NCBI GenBank assembly: GCA_910577735.1
Contig: CAJTOO010000046.1
Coordinates: 1-14,058, forward strand
Source of the DNA: an uncultured Lachnospiraceae bacterium
GTDB lineage: Bacteria > Bacillota > Clostridia > Lachnospirales > Lachnospiraceae
Direction: 5' to 3'
DNA: 14,058 nt
Of this stretch, positions 13,817 through 14,058 are shown piece by piece. The notes under the pieces are model-generated. The model saw nothing but the letters and a program-made list of their open reading frames with translations. It had not been told where the DNA came from and did no database searches. Position 1 is the first letter of the stretch, and each line of letters begins with the position of its first letter. Position numbers and translations under genes: made by a program.

Positions 13817-14058
13817 GTGGCTCTGCTTATCAACGATTTAAGAAAGCTGTGTACAGACGATACTATTATAATGACTGCACATGTTATAAAACGGTGTAAG
13901 GAAAGAAATATTGATTCAGACAGTATTATAAAAGTCATTATGCAAGGCGAAATCATAAAACAATATGAAGATGATAAACCGTTCCCCAGTTGCTTATTAT
14001 TGGGAATGTCAATAAACGACAAATACTTACATGTAGTTGTTGCAAGCGATAATATCAA
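13817..14058 (+). CDS. DUF4258 domain protein, partial (cut by window end)
   Basis: At least 80 residues, open to the end of the window. The GTG at 13817 has AGG seven bases upstream; a GTG at 13811 would place that site one base away, and an in-frame TAG at 13799-13801 rules out starts further up. The protein begins LLINDLRKLCTD, then has IIMTAHVIKRCKERNID, the IMQGEIIKQYEDDKPFPSCL core and LHVVVA, the pattern I know from DUF4258 proteins (small, BrnT/RelE-like in size). In many Bacillota such genes precede a zinc-finger HTH protein of the MqsA/YgiT type, suggesting a toxin-antitoxin-like pair; the partner would lie outside the window. Its own promoter and position next to the integrase fit accessory cargo. 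Confidence 0.8.
   Translation, partial: MALLINDLRKLCTDDTIIMTAHVIKRCKERNIDSDSIIKVIMQGEIIKQYEDDKPFPSCLLLGMSINDKYLHVVVASDNI

Larger units (their letters stand above)
12428..14058. mobile_element. Left end of a putative integrative element at tRNA-Gly (partial)
   Basis: Directly after the tRNA-Gly 3' end come an intrinsic terminator, clustered inverted and direct repeats, a tyrosine recombinase transcribed toward the tRNA, and a divergent DUF4258-type gene running off the window. The block is visibly more AT-rich than the core genes to the left. The exact junction is not visible: it may lie within the tRNA 3' half or after the terminator, since the second attachment site is outside the window. 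Phage, conjugative or simple genomic-island identity cannot be told from one integrase. Confidence 0.65.

Noticed and set aside
13777..14058. Minus-strand open frame at the window's right end
   Set aside because: It is antisense to the DUF4258-type gene, which has a promoter and family motifs; the reverse frame has none.

Overview
The window looks like chromosomal DNA from a spore-forming, anaerobic Bacillota, most likely a gut Lachnospiraceae-type Clostridium. This rests on a CotH-family kinase next to a YtaF-type sporulation membrane protein, a sensor-less hybrid kinase with an HPt domain, a small HPr-like protein ahead of a GreA factor, purine-rich Shine-Dalgarno sites, and a tRNA gene without an encoded CCA end. 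It is an inference from gene content; no species is named.

Layout. Bases 199-2136 (minus) encode a soluble hybrid histidine kinase/response regulator/HPt protein. Bases 5312 to 2303 (minus) form a tight three-gene set: a beta-CASP metallo-beta-lactamase-fold hydrolase, thymidylate synthase (thyA) and dihydrofolate reductase (dfrA), with gaps of about 34 and 33 bases, probably one operon from a promoter near 5367-5395. Upstream is a 14-bp-period tandem repeat (5424-5594), then a membrane-anchored CotH-family kinase (minus, own promoter). Divergent from cotH is a ytaF-like gene (plus) with a sporulation sigma-E-like -10 box. Its 3' end overlaps by 48 bases the 3' end of a SERCA-type calcium P-type ATPase (minus). 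Further right on the minus strand are a GreA-family transcript-cleavage factor and, upstream of it, a small HPr-like protein, separated by an intrinsic terminator hairpin.

Right edge. A tRNA-Gly(GCC) gene (12355-12427, plus) has a near-consensus promoter and its own intrinsic terminator. Just beyond it lies a visibly more AT-rich block: a tyrosine recombinase reading toward the tRNA, and a divergent, window-truncated DUF4258-type protein with an extended -10 promoter. This is the expected arrangement at one end of an integrative element inserted at a tRNA 3' end; the other end is outside the window.

How the genes relate. ThyA and DHFR act together: ThyA makes dTMP and releases dihydrofolate, which DHFR recycles. 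CotH and YtaF both suggest sporulation. The remaining core genes are housekeeping (Ca2+ export, transcription elongation, tRNA). I found no CRISPR array, insertion sequence or clearly new multi-gene system. The best leads are the tandem repeat, the integrase-flanking inverted/direct repeats, the possible DUF4258 toxin-like gene, and the overlapping convergent gene ends.
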